A stretch of 64,000 nucleotides of DNA. Source: Linanthus parryae. Taxonomy: Eukaryota > Streptophyta > Magnoliopsida > Ericales > Polemoniaceae. Where the stretch lies: positions 12,484,501-12,548,500 of the forward strand of contig JALGPY010000014.1 in the NCBI GenBank assembly GCA_023055425.1, read 5' to 3'. A program made the translations under genes and the position numbers. The notes beneath the pieces were generated by a model. It did no database searches. It had not been told where the DNA came from and saw nothing but the letters and a program-made list of their open reading frames with translations. The stretch's first letter is position 1. Each line of letters opens with the position of its first letter. This document shows positions 39,533 through 53,944 of the stretch, piece after piece.

Positions 39533-42500
39533 ATGGCGTCCACCGCACTCGCCTCCGGTTTATCTCCCTTCTCTCTCCGCACTGGAAACTTCAAATCGAA
39601 CCGTTTCGTGTCGTTATCGGCGACGGCCACGACGACGAGCCACCAATCGCCGCCGTCAATCGGACCGCCGCCGCCGTCGGCTATGAGCGGCGGAGCTCTC
39701 GGAAAGCACGTGAAGGCCGTCGGAGTTGCGGAACGTTTTACGAAGGATGAGGCGGAGGAGAGGCGGTGGAGATTGAAGGAGTACTTGGAGGTGTCGAAGG
39801 AGATGATTAGATCTGACGACGGTGGACCGCCTCGCTGGTTCTCGCCTCTCGAGTGTGCGTCGCGCTCGGAGAAGTCTCCTCTGTTGCTCTACTTGCCTGG
39901 TTAGTTGATGATTCGCTCTCGATTATGATTTTTTTGTTTTTGTTTCTCACGATTTTAAGTACTACGTGTTTGGGTGATTGATGTTGAGTTTTTTTTTGAG
40001 AAATGATTGGAGAAGTATTGTTGTTGTCAATCGATTTCGTATCATATCCAGCTTCAATAATTGCTTGCATACTCTCTCGAATGTGGTGGTTTGACTTTTT
40101 TTACCCGTAGTTGCGTCGCATTGACTCGGTGATTTAGATAGCAAAACGACGTATTTTTTTGGCAATTTTTCCATGGAATCTACAACACAATGGGAATATC
40201 ACAAATTTTTTGTATCATTTTGCTAATCCGTTTACTGTGTCAAACTGACTCAGTGAATAATGACAAAAAGTAAAGTATGCTGTATGTAAAGAAACAATTA
40301 TAGTATAGGGAAAAGCTACTTCTGCTTTTTTACCATTCCTAGTAAATAAAGTGTATAAGTGTATCCTAGCATATCAACTGGAATGTGATATACACAATTT
40401 CAGTTTTTTGATTTGTATTTTGTGGATTTTTCAGGGATTGATGGTGTGGGTTCCGGACTTAGTTTGCATCACCGCAAGCTTGGAGAGTAAGTTCAAGAAC
40501 ACCAGTCTCTGTATTCTTCTCCTCTTGATGCGCTGTTCAAATACAGACTAATGTTAGCATTGTCAGAAGCTTCATGGCATGTTTAGTTTGGATTATTAGT
40601 AGGAGGCTACTAAAAGTAAAACCATCTGTGCCACTAAGGACCGTTGAGATGGTTCCATTTTGCTTTAATTGTGATTTCTAATTCGTAGGTCATTTTGTTT
40701 ACGCAGGATATTCGATATATGGTGCTTGCATATTCCTGTTATGGATCGGACACCATTTGAAGGTGTGTCTTCTGAATATAGTAATGCTTGTCATTTGTGA
40801 TCAACTTATTACGAACTAAGTTGGTCATTGGTCTTGGCTTGTCGTGGCTTGCAATGTGGAATTTCCCTTTCTTCACATAAAAACACATACTTCTCTCTTT
40901 TTTAGCTATCACTACGTGATGATTAATGTCTATTCAAATTGTCTTTAAACGAGTAAACTTTGCATCGTCACTTGAAGAATCCAATGTGAAACTGCTTATG
41001 TTCTCTCACTAGTTCAAAGCTGAAGCGGAAGCACATCATATTTTGTTTTTTTCTATGTTTAGGCGTGGAACTGTTTGCATGTCTGGTAACCTATGTTTTT
41101 GAATTAATTATTTTGCAGACCTGGTAGAGTTGGTTGAAAAAACATTGAAGTCAGAACAAAGTCTCTCACCAAACCTTCCCATTTACATTGTTGGAGAATC
41201 AGTTGGAGCCTGCCTCGCATTGAGTGTTGCTGCTCGAAATCGTGGTCTTGATCTAGTACTAATTTTGGCTAACCCAGGTTGGAATTATCTTTCATATGAA
41301 TTGCTGTTCTTGTAGTTGCATACAGAACTTTGATGATGTTTTTTTCCTTTTCTCTCTGTTGTTATGGATCCCATAGCTACATCCTTCAGCAGATCGCCGC
41401 TGCAACCTCTTCTTCCTTTGATCGGATTTATGCCTGAGGAGTTCAATCTTACCTTGCCATACATATTGAGTATGATGACAGGTTGCTTCTCTCATTTCTC
41501 ATTACCATCTTCAATATTTGCTGGTTTCGTTTGTGATTAGGAGAAGGGGGCAAATAGAATGAAATGTCACTTGTTTAATTGAAGTTTTTCACTCTGGGCC
41601 TGTAATAATCACTTTCTCATATTTTTGAAGTGAGAAAACAGAAAAATTTAAGAAATGGTGATATATACAGATCACTGAGGTCGAGTTGCCAACTATCTGT
41701 TATAAATCGATCTTTTCATACTTGGTGTCTCTTTGAAGCATAGATAAAATACCGTTATTCGAAAATTTATGTGGCAATGTTAATTAATGGACTATGCAAA
41801 TAATGTCCGCTCAGTTAAAACTAGAACTTGTTGTGTTTAGGAATTCCTTTGAAGATGGTGATGACTACTCTGGAGAAAGGTCTTCCTCTACAACATGCAG
41901 TTGGAGAAGTTTCGGAGACTGTTGTAGCATTATCCTCGTATCTTTCTGTAAGTTTCATCATTCTATCCCAGATAGAGAGACATATAATTTTAGCTAGAAC
42001 TGTCACTTTTTGTTGGATTCTTCGGTTTCGCAAGAATCAGTTTTTCTTGGATCTTCTAATTGCTACATTCATATTGACTATTAGCTGTTCCAGCTCAAAA
42101 AAAAAAAAAAAGAAAGAAAGAATTGCAAGTTGCTACTCCTTTGATGGTTGAACCCTCTTTACAATTTTAACAGCTAAGGCAAAAGGTGGACAGAATTACT
42201 GGATGCTTAGAATCATGAAATTTATTAATGTAAAACCAGACCACCGAAGAGTTTTTTGCACAAAAGATTTCGGTTAAAGACACATAAACAGCATTTTATG
42301 TGTAAATCGCACAAGGTTAACATTTTCCACTATGATTGATTCTTCCGAAGGTTATGGGAAAAAAATGAAATCATAGAGTGAATCCGTGTTGAGTGAAATC
42401 CATGAAAAATAGATGCTTTCCAGCAATGTTGAATTTGAAAAGGACTAATTTATGTTACAGGTCCTCTCTGATGTTCTACCGAGAGAAACACTTATGTGGA

Positions 42501-45500
42501 AGCTGCAGCAGCTCAGATCTGCTTCTGCATTTGCCAATTCACGTCTTCATGCTGTCAAAGCACAAACATTAATACTTTCGAGGTTCTCATCTTTTATCTC
42601 AAACTTTTCATATTTTATGTGGAAAACAGTCAAAACACATAGAGGCACATTTAATAGAAATCCTCACATCTTATGGATTAGAATAAGTTTACTGATGATA
42701 AGGGTCCTTTCCATGATTTTCTGCTGATCCGAACCTATCCTGGCTGACTTACTATCGAGTTTGAAAAGGATGCATGCGAAGCCTTCAAAAAATCAAACTT
42801 GGTCAAGAAAACCACTTTCCATAACTAAATGCTGCCACGTCTACCTGTACTGTACGCAAGCGCTTTGTCCATAGTGGAATCTCGTGGTAAATTTCACGTA
42901 AGAAGCATACATTAGTGATGCTGATTTTCATCAATGTAGTCTGTTTATCATTGCCACCGTCATGCTTACGGGGCGGTTTATGTTTCTTTGTTCATTTTTC
43001 CAGAGTTTTAGTGGTCAAATTATGTTGTAATAAAACATAAATACTCAGAAAGGCCTTTGAAAGAAGCTCCTCTTGTCATGATGATTTTGAGGAAATAAGC
43101 TTTTCCCTATCACATTTTTTCAGCTGATGGGAAGTCCATGATTTTGTACTTGCAGTGGTGATTAGTGGACTGAAGGTGGGTATCTCTAACCCCATTGGTT
43201 GGCTTAGTTGTCTACGAAAAAGAATTTGGATATGCAGCATGGTCTTTTCCCAGAGTTGATTAGTTATCTGTTCCGTTTTTAGTTCCCATACGGGGAGTCA
43301 CCAAGGGAAGGAGTGACGTTCAGCTGTCTTTTCATGTTGGTCGGAAGGCCTTTGTTGGTTGTCAGATAGATAAAAGTTAGCTAGACGAATGGTTGGCTTT
43401 CCTAGCTAAGCTTATTGTGTTGTACGATGATACATCCTGATGGAACTTGTAGATTTCTTAAGCAGTTAATTGAACTTAACCGTAAAACACATAACATGAG
43501 AACATGAAATGAGTTTTACAACGAGGATGAGATTATATCTGTGCCTTTTATTACAGAGGCTAGTGTAATGCGATATAGGTCTAGGTTCACATTGGTCCAA
43601 GGGTGTAGAAGTTCTTCAATTGTCCTGCTCAGCTTCCCATAACGTAAGGGCTCTATGATGTAAAGATTACTGACAATTGGGTGTATGGGCTTCAAAACCA
43701 ACAAACTTGTGGGTTTCAAAACCAACGAACTTGTGGGTTTAATAAGCAAGCCTAGGTTCAGAGGTTATCGGGTTTACAACTATAAGGATCAGATAGTTAC
43801 GTTACCGAAGAAGGTTGAGGTATTCCATTCACCAGTCATTTCGTGCCTATGTCAGGAATATGCTCCTGTACCTGGTTCAAGTCCATAAAGACCACTATCT
43901 AGATGTCAGCCTTGGTTCTCATCTTGAATAAGAGACCCGCATTTATGCGTGACTTGACCACACTGACTCTCCCATGTTAAGAATCCTGGGGTTCCACCTC
44001 AAAACCAATTGGCTATGAGGGGAGTAGCCCAAGTATCTTATTAGGCACAGGCATAACAGACAGAGTTCCGATTTGGGACAAACAACGATTCTAAACATCA
44101 CGACATCCCATATATGACCCGAGTCTCGGTGACCTAGCCCTGAACTATCTTTTTTATCCCTGAACTATTATTTGTATAATCAGTTAATACCCTGGTTCAG
44201 AGGGGGGGGGGGGATTACTCTGGAGTACTGTGTCAATTTCTTTACTGTTTAGTACCTATATAAGGAATCATTTGACCGAATCAAACTTAGTGTTAGCTAA
44301 TATCTGGGGGGAAATAGCCGAATACAGCTAATACAGCTAGTTCCGGAGTACCAACGCAACGTACGAGTTACACATCCATTCTTCTTTAAGAAAGTTACTA
44401 AATCAAAGCAGAAGTCATAATCTACTATTTCAGCACATGGTCAAATAAGTAACTAATTATGTGTTTCTGATTCATACAATGTGCACAGATCGAACTAGAC
44501 TGGAAAGAATATTGGGATTTGGAATCAAGTTCTATATTCAGCACCTTCTTATTTTGTCAATTTTCAGGACAATCCTGGGCATTGCATCAAAAGATTCTTA
44601 AGTAGAACTTGAGACAAAACATGGTGGGTTGAGTCTAGCAGTAGTGTTGCATACTTGTACTCTGATGAGGACTTGACCCTCTTGGTATTGATGACCTTAT
44701 AGTTTCACCTCACGGTTCTTTTTCTTTCCAGTGGCATGGATTTCTTCTTACCAAGTCAAGAAGAAGGTGAAAGACTCCGTCGAGTACTTCCAAAATGTGA
44801 GATCCGCAGGTTTAGTGATAGTGGCCATGCCCTTTTCTTGGTAAGACAACCTTTCTCTCTAGATCTGCATTTATGTATCTCACGGAACTTTACTGAACTA
44901 AACCACATAGATACTATTCAACTATGCTTAGGGCCTTCCATCACTGGAAGTTAATACTTCAATAAGCAGTTCCACTAGCTCGCTAGTAGCTATTGTCAGA
45001 AGCTGAGTATTATTAGCATAAATATACTAGTAAATTTGTATGTGACTGGGCGTGCTATTTATACATAAATGCCAGCATCATTCCGCGCATATAACTGTTG
45101 CTCAGGAATGCCTGAAACCAATTAACTTCGTGAACACCTAACCTTTGAAGGCGGGTCAGGATGCCGCAAGCTCCTGGATTTCGGCTATGCCTAGTCTCGA
45201 CTCCTGAGCAGTACATTAGAGGATTGAGTTTTGGGTCCTCTGAAGTGTCACCCAGATGGAGAGAAACATGAGTTCTCCAGAGAAAGGTCTCTCACACTGT
45301 TAGATCTGGGGAAATAAATTTCTCCTTCAATCATTTAGCATCTGTACAAGCACTAAATTGCAATTTTCTCTCACTTCACTCTCTTCAAGCTTTCTCAGCT
45401 GGCAGATAAATGGAATTAAATTTATTGAGGTTTTTTGTTACCAAAGCCTAAGTAAGAATGACATACAAACCGATGTTCCTTCCATGAATTATTTAAAATA

Positions 45501-48500
45501 ACTTATTAAATTGCCTAAAGATTTGTTGTAGGTTTAAGTAGTAGGCTTACATGGAAGTGATATCAATTTGAAATGCGTATAGTAGCATGTACAAAGTGTC
45601 AAGAGTCCTCAAATTATTTCTTCCAAGTTTCAGCTTAAATTTTTTTGATTGCTAATATATTTTCCTTCTTATGTGGCAGGAGGATGGTGTTGATTTGGTA
45701 ACCATCATAAAGGGTGCTAGTTTCTATCGTCGTGCAAGATACCGTGACTGGGTCTCGGATTACATACCACCAACTCCCTCTGAGTTGAAAAAGATATATG
45801 AATCAGTCAGGTAATTGATTGCATCACCTAGACAAATACTGCAAATAAGCTAAACGCAAACTCTTCGGTTCCCGTTAAAGGATTCTGATTTCTCTTTCTG
45901 TGCAAGATACCTTGACTATGCATCTGTTACTCGTATTCAAGACATAAACAAGAAATGTGATTCGTTCTTTTGTTTCCTCAAGAACTGGTAGTTCAATATG
46001 CATGGAGCTAGACCCATGATTTAGTGGTCTTCCAAAAGTTGTGCTTTCTGATCCTATTGGATGTACTCCCATGTTTCATGAGACACGATACCTCAGTACG
46101 AGTAATAGTTTTTTCCATTGTCAAATTTATCGTGTTATTCCGATCAGTTGATTCTTAGCATCCTGTTTGTAGCTTTGGTTATATGAGTGAGTGTAGCGTT
46201 AGTATTGTTTCACGGTAGACTCCGTTTGACAATACTTTTTGGGATTATTGTTTCGGTCTGTTCGCAGATTTCCTCCATGACAAAACTGAGCAGTTAAGCT
46301 TCTGATGTCTTTTCATTTCTAAATTTAGATGGACCGAGTTGGCTACTGCCCCTGTTATGCTTTCAACCTTAGAAAATGGGAAAATTGTGAAAGGGCTTTC
46401 AGGGATTCCTTCGGAGGGACCGGTCTTGTATGTTGGCTATCACATGCTTCTGGGGTTGGAGTTATCTCCTATGGTTGCCCGTTTCATGACTGAGAGAAAT
46501 ATTCTATTGCGAGGGTTAGCACATCCCATGATGTTCAGAAAGTTGAGAGATGGAAAGTTTCCTGATTTAGAAAACTTTGATACGTTCAGAATGATGGGTG
46601 CTGTCCCCGTGTCAGCAATTAACTTTTTTCGACTTTTCGCCTCAAAGTCCCATGTTCTGCTATATCCTGGAGGCATGCGAGAAGCTCTACACAGAAAGGT
46701 ATGTTAATGGGTTACATTCCATTTTGGTTCAAGTATGTAATTCCTTCTTGCTTGTGTAGGATATAATACCTAGAGAAGTTAAAGTAATTGATTTCCCTGG
46801 GTATAAATGTGGAACACATAATTTCGATGAATTTTATCGATGTAGTAGATTTAGATCAGTCAAGATTGATTATAGCATTTCGTTGTTAGTGAGAAGTTTC
46901 CACGTGTAAGCATATAGGGATCTTATCACGATTTCTCATTTCATTTATTTTATCCAGTTTTCTAGAACTCATTGTATGTTGCTATATGACGAGTACAAGT
47001 TATTTTGGCCATTTACAATTAAAGTCGAACATTTCAGGGTGAGGAGTACAAATTGTTATGGCCAGAGCAGTCTGAATTTGTCAGAATGGCGGTGAGATTT
47101 GGAGCAACAATTGTACCTTTTGGTGCCGTTGGTGAAGATGATGTTGGCCAGGTAAGCTGAAAAGCCCCCCCCACACCCCCCCCCCCCCCCCTCTCATTTT
47201 TCTTCCCCTGAGATATACTTCTTTGTGTCGTCTATAATTAATTAGGGAAAACCAACTCCGAGTAACTGGGAAAAGGCTTGCTTGGTTTGTCATATTTGTC
47301 ACTTCCCGACTACATGCACGGTTCCGTGTGAGTGTGCTATTTAGGCATGAATGCCATGTTTCTGGCGTTGAAATTGCATACTCGAACAATTAACAAACTC
47401 GACAGATAAAAATTTCAATTGGTATGCTGCTGATACCACATAAAAAACTAGAAAATTGTGTATAACAGTGAACCCGGGTCACATTTACCAGTAGCTGGAG
47501 AAATAATTATAAACTAGGAAACCAAACAACAATTAGTAAGAAATAATCATAGTAATAATAACACTAATAACTATTATTATTATAATAATAATCTCGTACA
47601 ATTAGGGAAGCAAATTCTGTTAGCATACTGTATCCTATATGACCCTCCATGGGTCATTGATAGGTGTCATCCGAGGGTAGTAGACATGGTAATCATATGG
47701 AGCATCTCTTAGTAGGGGCATATATATGCCAATGTGCCTGTGTGAGGGTGTCATGAACTTGTTATTGCATTCATGTAGTCTATATGTTACAAAAAAGCAA
47801 GCACGAAATATATGTTCCATCTGTAGACAGGTTTTCCGAAGGCAAAAAGCAGATCAGATTAAAATTCAACCTCCACAAATCTCAAAAAAATATTCTTTTG
47901 GTAAGTTGTTTCCAAGATCCTTTTCTCGGCAAACACAGCCTGTCATCTGGCTTCTGAGGAAGACATTTCTATCATTTCCTCCATCTGATCAAATCATGAT
48001 GTTCCCGTTGTGAGTACATCGTGAAATGTATAAATTCTCGACCTTAATGCTGTGATGGCCTGTATCTAGTCTCATGAAGTGTTCTGAAGAAACAGCGGCG
48101 ATAAAGATTTGGGTGATGTGTGTGTTTTTTCTGTGCTTCTGTCCCTCTCAGTATAGGTGTCTGCCTAATTATTGTCGTGTGCAATTCTTTTTCCAGATAT
48201 TACTTGATTATGATGATCTGATGAAGATTCCTTATTTCAAGGGTGAAATAGAAGAACTCACTAAAGAAACTGTGAAATTGAGGTATTCTCCTAAACTTTA
48301 TTACTTGCTTGAATGGAATAGGTAGCACGTCAAAGCATGTTTGGTTTTTGGAGAAGGTGAACTGACAATTATATGCCAACCTATTTTTTTCAATACTTTA
48401 ATGGATTAAAGGAAATCCAGTGAGACTAAGATTTAAAAAATACACCAATATGTTAAAGGGCATCGATTTGCCATAAAATATATGCTTTTTGGCCATAATT

Positions 48501-51500
48501 TTCCAGTCTCAAGTCTCATCTTCCCTTGCGTGCCTAATCTCCATGTGGTTGAACTTCTTCCTCCCAAACCACATAAGCTTTTTCATTCTTTGTCTCTTTT
48601 CGATTCTTTTAGTTCCATGGATTTTACCGTAAAACTGTTGAGGAATTTATTGAACCCTGGCAAGTGTTTGAGATAAACCTCTCTCCGTAGATCTTGATGT
48701 TCGATTACGAGTCATTGAGGGCAAGGGTTAGGTCTCATGACAATATATGAGACACAGACGCACCAATAAGGGCACCACAAAAGGTATTATGAAGACAAGA
48801 GACGTGATTTTATGTTTAGTCAATTTGGCTATCTCAAGAGTCCACACCACATGCTTGAATATGTATGTGATCTGGAGAGAGTTATTTCGAGGTTGCAATA
48901 GCTATCTCTTTGTTCTACTTGATGATACACTTTGAAGGAGACAGTCTCTTACCACGGGATACGCCACTCTAGAACACTTCCATTGTTGGGCAATTCAAAA
49001 TATTAACCATCCATGTGGGTCTACCTCAAAATCAATCAGCAGTGTTCGCCCATGATTTTTCTTATAAAAAAAAAGATTGCCCATGATTTTATAAATTGTA
49101 TATTTAAATCAAGCATTCCTGACATGCTAGAAACCTCAACACGCCTCCTCAGTGCCCATTTAGCATAACAAATTCTGAACACATGGACGTGAAAAATGAG
49201 TAGGTGATGACACGCGGGTCAAATGACCAACACAAAACAAGCAGGTTGTGCTTGGAAACTGTACTAAGTCTCGATTGGTTCCATCTCAAAACAATTGGTC
49301 TTTGAGGTCTTGCAACATTTCTAACTTTCTTCTTCAAAGAAACCATGTTCTCTTCTTATTTTTTTAGTATAGCTACTTCTTAGTCTTCAATTTCTCTTAC
49401 TGATACTAATATACTACTTATCAATCTTTTGTCTTCTCATTTGTAACCTGAACTATCCTTTTTAGCATACTTGAAAATTCAAGTATTTGCCTCTTCTTTT
49501 TTCTTCCAATCTTATCAAACATGTCAAAATCTTCACGTATGCATCCTTAACTGCTCTTTTAGGTTCAATTTTAAGTTATTTTTATTTTTCTTTAACAGTT
49601 CTGACTACTCCATTCACATACATGGCACTGTGGCTATCTTTCTTCTCGTTATTTTAGCATTGCTAATTCGCTGCCGTGTTTCTTATATTATTAACCCACT
49701 CACTTTCTTCGGACATATCAAACCAATTTTCATAGATGTTTGTTTCATTCTCTTGGACTAGACCAGTGGTTATCTCACATTGCACAATGTCAATTATATT
49801 CCGTTGACTTCTTAGTTGATCAATTCTTCTGGAAATTAGTAACTTTTTATTTCGGAATTCCGCCATATGAACTTATGCGGCGAGACGTAGCTCATGTGGT
49901 AAGAGCAAAACGAGCAAGTTCATGAGGTCTCAGATTCAAATTATTTTACTGTAGATTATACTGATGTTCTTCTATGGTATTCAAGAAATAAGCAAAACAG
50001 TTCGATCACGCGGTACATCCATGTCTACTCCCCTAACTAACCACTTTTTGTCTTGTAATCCACACGTGTAACAGCAGCAGCCTGTGCCTTTGCTGTAAGA
50101 CGATGGGTGCTTGTGTGTTTCTTGAAAAGATTGTTATTACCGAAAAATTCACAAGTCATTGCAATGTCTTAGAATTAAAAATCCCATTTTTTCGTAGTCT
50201 CCCATCCTAGTCTTCCTAGTTTTAGTTTAATATATTTGCTTTTATTGGTACAGTCTTTCAATATATTTTCAATCATGTAAGACGAAGGATTGATAAATGA
50301 ACTACTTGTACGAGTTTCTGTTGCTGCATACATGTTATCTCTTTTTATTGCTTGATTCCCTATTTGAAAGTTAGTTTACCATTTGTGTAGAGTTGGCATG
50401 GAGGGTGAAGTTGGTAACCAAGCTGTGCATCTTCCAATCATAGCACCTAAAGTTCCCGGCCGTTTCTATTACTTCTTTGGGAAGCCAATCGAAACTAGAG
50501 GTATGTCTCCCTTCTTCACTAGAGGTATGTTTATTGTCTGATGATCATGTTTCCTTGCAAATGAAACTTTATCTTTGTTTACTAATTCGATTGTATGAAA
50601 CTCTTCATAGTAAGTTATAAACTTGACAGTTCCCTTCTTTGAATATAGATGGCAGATCATTCTACTTATCAATGGAGTACTAAACTACACAAAAGTGCTA
50701 CATGGAAAACAGAAAACATGCTAATATATTATTGATTAATAGCTCCCTCAGGACAAGATGTTCTCTCCTTGTGCTCCGAGCTGATTTTAGAATCCTCAAT
50801 GCTAGCCTTGCAGATCCCATTCACCACCCCATTCCACTCCCACTTCCACAATGATACGCCCCTTCACTCTTTGCGGAATTAGTATGCTTCCTTATCATGT
50901 GTCGTGCCATGAGCTGAATTCCGTGCCATGACCTGTCTCAGTATATCACTAGTCATAACTTATCAAAGTTGTCCAATCTGATGTTACGACATTCTAGTCG
51001 TGTTCTAGTAATTCGTATCAGCATTCCAAACCGATATTAGCTTCATCCGACCACAAATTTCCTAGTCCCAATATCTTCCTGTGCTAGTCCACTTGAGGTT
51101 CACCTGATATTTGCTCTTTCTCTACACCTCAGGGTTGTGTTCCGCATTGGGTTTGTCGGGATGTCATTGTTGTTAGATCACCGTCTTTCCATAAAAATCA
51201 TCCGGGAATTGGAATCTATCAAAGTTGACAAAAAGCTTCGTTGTACATTGTTTAGCTGCTTGTATAAATTTTCGCATTGATAAGGTATATTCTTCAATTT
51301 CTTGCAACAGGGAGGAAGGAGGAATTGAGGGACAGGGAGAAAGCTCACAAACTGTATTTGGAAGTCAAGTCGGAGGTAGAGAGCTGCATCAGTTTCTTGA
51401 AGGAGAAAAGAGAACAAGATCCTTACAGATTTTTAGTGCCTCGATTAATTTATCAGGCTGCACATGGTTTCGACACTGAAGTCCCAACATTTAAACTCTG

Positions 51501-51501
51501 A
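39533..51501 (+). CDS. Phytyl ester synthase / acyltransferase, plastid (PES1/2 type)
   Basis: Fourteen exons with matching phase: 39533-39899, 40435-40486, 40707-40762, 41119-41277, 41377-41481, 41841-41947, 42461-42582, 44732-44840, 45680-45810, 46329-46698, 47038-47151, 48197-48282, 50391-50500, 51311-51501. They give 692 residues, near the family length. The Ser/Thr-rich N-terminus looks like a chloroplast transit peptide. The alpha/beta-hydrolase part has G184-E-S186-V-G188, with D326 (GMDFFLPSQEEG) and H355 (DSGHALFL) as likely triad partners. The acyltransferase part has YHMLLGLE (H441, E447) and LLYPGGMREALHRKGEE (about 513-529). The family makes fatty acid phytyl esters and triacylglycerol in plastids during senescence and stress, using phytol from chlorophyll. 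Introns 7 and 12 (about 2.1 kb each) hold repeats. No disabling change is seen. Confidence 0.95.
40093..40283. mobile_element. Stowaway-like fold-back MITE in PES intron 1
   Basis: The left arm (TTGACTTTTTTTACCC... GACTCGGTGATTTAGATAGCAAAACGA) pairs with the right arm (TCATTTTGCTAATCC... GACTCAGTG... ACAAAAAGTAAA). It shares the GTGATTT..ATAGCAAAACGA core with the MITEs at 52323, 53454 and 33329. Confidence 0.6.
49877..49965 (+). mobile_element. tRNA-derived SINE-like fragment in PES intron 12
   Basis: GTAGCTCATGTGGTAAGAGC matches the 5' D-arm region of a tRNA, including the A box. AGATTCAAATT about 40 bp later is a weakened B box. The tRNA fold is incomplete and no target duplication was found, so this is a SINE-type fragment and not a tRNA gene. 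Confidence 0.5.
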
Positions 51502-51724
51502 TCATTTCTCTCACCGTAGTTGAGCCCCTTTATTAGAAGAACAGGTACGTGAGTCAACTTCGATTGAAAAACAAAAAGGAAAAACACGCTGCGAGAAGTA
51601 AGAGGAAGTTGGAGATTAGAGCATTTTTTAGGGCTGACTCAAGTCTGAAGGCCCTAGCATTTGAAGTATGTTAAGTACTAGTAAGGGTTATTTATTACTA
51701 TTTTTAGACCTGCAATAGTAAATG

Positions 51725-52110
51725 CAGCAGCACATACATATATCAGTCGACATACCTGTAGTGATTGATTACAGCTCACAGTGGCTGCTATGAACAAAAA
51801 CATTGCGCAATCATGTTATGCATCGTCAGTGTATTGTTCAAAAGTAATACACCTGATTTTGAATATTTTTACAGTGGTGTCCTATAGCTACATGAGTGGC
51901 CTGTTATTTTTACAGTGGTGTCCTAGCAGCACATACATATATCAGTCGACATACCTGATAGTGATTGATTGCAGCTCACAGTGGCTGCTATGAACAAAAA
52001 CATTGCGCAATCATGTTATGCATCGTCAGTGTATTGTTCAAAATTAATACACCTGATTTTGAATATTTTTACAGTGGTGTCCTATTAGCTACATGAGTGG
52101 CCTGTTATTG
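51725..52110 (+). repeat. 199-bp tandem duplication downstream of PES
   Basis: Two copies, about 51725-51923 and 51924-52110, both run from CAGCACATACATATATCAGT through GCTATGAACAAAAACATTGC to TACAGTGGTGTCCTA..AGCTACATGAGTGG. Identity is very high, with single-base changes only. It lies 220 bp after the PES stop and may be in the 3' UTR. Confidence 0.92.
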
Positions 52111-52322
52111 AATTACATTCATTTTTGCCCTAGTTATTCCTAATTCCTAACTCCGTCGCATTGTAATGTGCACTTTTTCTGGCACATTTGGGCGGCTCAT
52201 TGTTGGATTTCACCATTTGTTTTGTGACTTGGTATAGGTGGACGAGAGGAGAACACAAGTTTCCCAGCCATTCCATGTGCTTCCTTAAACATGGAGGGGG
52301 AATAGACTACTGGTGCAAGATA

Positions 52323-52574
52323 CCACGCAGATTCTTCTCTTTCTCCCCATTTTGAATTTTATCAATATTCACTGGGTCATTTTGACCCGGTGATTGGATG
52401 GTAGAATGATGCAACTTCTTGATAATCCTTTCATAGTGTTGTAGAGTAAAAAATGCTCTATAACACAGTGAGAAAGTTATAAAAAAAGCACCATATTGCG
52501 ATCCAAATCATTCGATCAAAGTGACCCATAAACGAGTCAAAAAATTAAAATGGGGAGAAAGAGAAGAATCAGGG
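52323..52574. mobile_element. Stowaway-like fold-back MITE
   Basis: ATTCTTCTCTTTCTCCCC on the left is exactly inverted as GGGGAGAAAGAGAAGAAT on the right; pairing continues inward through TGGGTCA..TTTGACC. TA flanks both ends (52321-52322 and 52575-52576). 252 bp, non-coding. Confidence 0.82.
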
Positions 52575-52637
52575 TACTCGTTTTCCTTGATCACATAGTA
52601 CATGGAAGTTTGAACTCGAATGACCAGAAGTATGGTT

Positions 52638-52856
52638 GGTACAATCACGGGCGGATCCATGATTTTCCCTCAGTGAGGGCTAAATTTTAAACACATAAAG
52701 TGTTAATGAATAAACATAAATAATAAGGGTTAATTATTCAGTGGGGGCTTAACTGAATTTATTGGACAAAATATAAGGTAAAATCACAATTTTATAAAGT
52801 TAAGTGGGGACTATAGCCCCCACATCTCAACATGTAGATCCGCCCCTGGGAACAAT
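52638..52856. mobile_element. hAT-type MITE with 8-bp target duplication (one mismatch)
   Basis: The element 52646-52848 starts CACGGGCGGATC and ends GATCCGCCCCTG, inverted with one mismatch. The flanks GGTACAAT and GGAACAAT match at seven of eight positions. 203 bp, non-coding. Confidence 0.82.
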
Positions 52857-53453
52857 GTTTATTTGCTTCACTTAGCAGCATTTTATAAAAGATGCATGTG
52901 AAATGAATTTTCACTCGCAGCTGTTATGTTATAGTTCCTTGTCGATAATGGAGTGGGCAGTGTTGTGTTCATAATATCCACCAAGGAGAAGATGCATAAG
53001 ACTACAATGCAGGTCCTTTGACCAGGGGACCTTATTTTGCAACTACAAACCTTTTTTTGCTACGTTTTCAGCATTCATTTAGATTATTGAGAAGGCAGTG
53101 GTTATAGTCTATAGATGTCAGCAACATTGGGCTTAAGGTGTCTAATAAAATTCGAACGTACGAATTCCTCCTCAAGATTGAATTCTCTTGTTTGAATTTG
53201 ATATGTAATTGCATTTGAATGTCCACGTTTTCAATATGATATGGATTATGCTCATTGAATCGGGAAGTATTAGTTGGGTCATGTCCCACCACGTGACATG
53301 GTTGTATAGTGACAAACGCTCAACACCGATCAAAAAAGTCTGAGAAATGCATTTGTTTGGTCAAGGCATAATGATCGAGGCATAGGGATAAGATTATACA
53401 TGTCGTTTATTATACCACGTTTGAGTACACTTAAAGCAATGTCTACAACAGTA
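52857..53453. other. Intergenic DNA
   Basis: AT-rich, no gene or clear repeat seen. Confidence 0.4.
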
Positions 53454-53703
53454 CCACTCTGTCTTTCTGCCCATTTGAACTTTTGCCACTATTCACTTAG
53501 TCACTTTGACCCGTTAATTTGAATAGCAAATCGATGTAATTTTTCTATAATTTTTTCATGGTGTTGTAAAGTAAAAATTTCTCTATAATACGGTGAAAAA
53601 ATTATCAAAAAACGTATTATTTTGCTATCCAAATCATCCGGTCAAAGTGACCCACATACGAGTCAAAAAAGCAGTTTGGGTAGAAAGAGCAGAGACGGAG
53701 TGG
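53454..53703. mobile_element. Stowaway-like MITE flanked by TA
   Basis: The left end CCACTCTGTCTTTCTGCCCA and right end TGGGTAGAAAGAGCAGAGAC then GGAGTGG are inverted. TA lies on both sides (53452-53453 and 53704-53705). The core GTCACTTTGACCCG is inverted near the right end. 250 bp. Worn relatives lie inside the terminal array near 56645, 60268 and 62905. Confidence 0.85.
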
Positions 53704-53944
53704 TACAAGTTATTCTGTTTTCTACGTCCTTCATGTATTTGCCTAAGTAACTTTAGAGTCAATTGTCCTGATTCAATTGCAAAGTTTTTAGTTTAAAACA
53801 CTTAAGCTTTGTTGTGCTTGGACACGATAGTTTAGAATTCTGACGCTGAGGGCAAACATTTGACATTTCTATCCAAACAGGGCTATAGCAAATTTAAAAG
53901 ATGAGGTTCCGGTGGAAAAAAAGTAAAAAACTATAATCATGTGG

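Noticed and set aside
49877..49965. A functional tRNA gene
   Set aside because: The anticodon arm and acceptor stem do not form and the B box is weakened, so a SINE-type fragment is the better reading.
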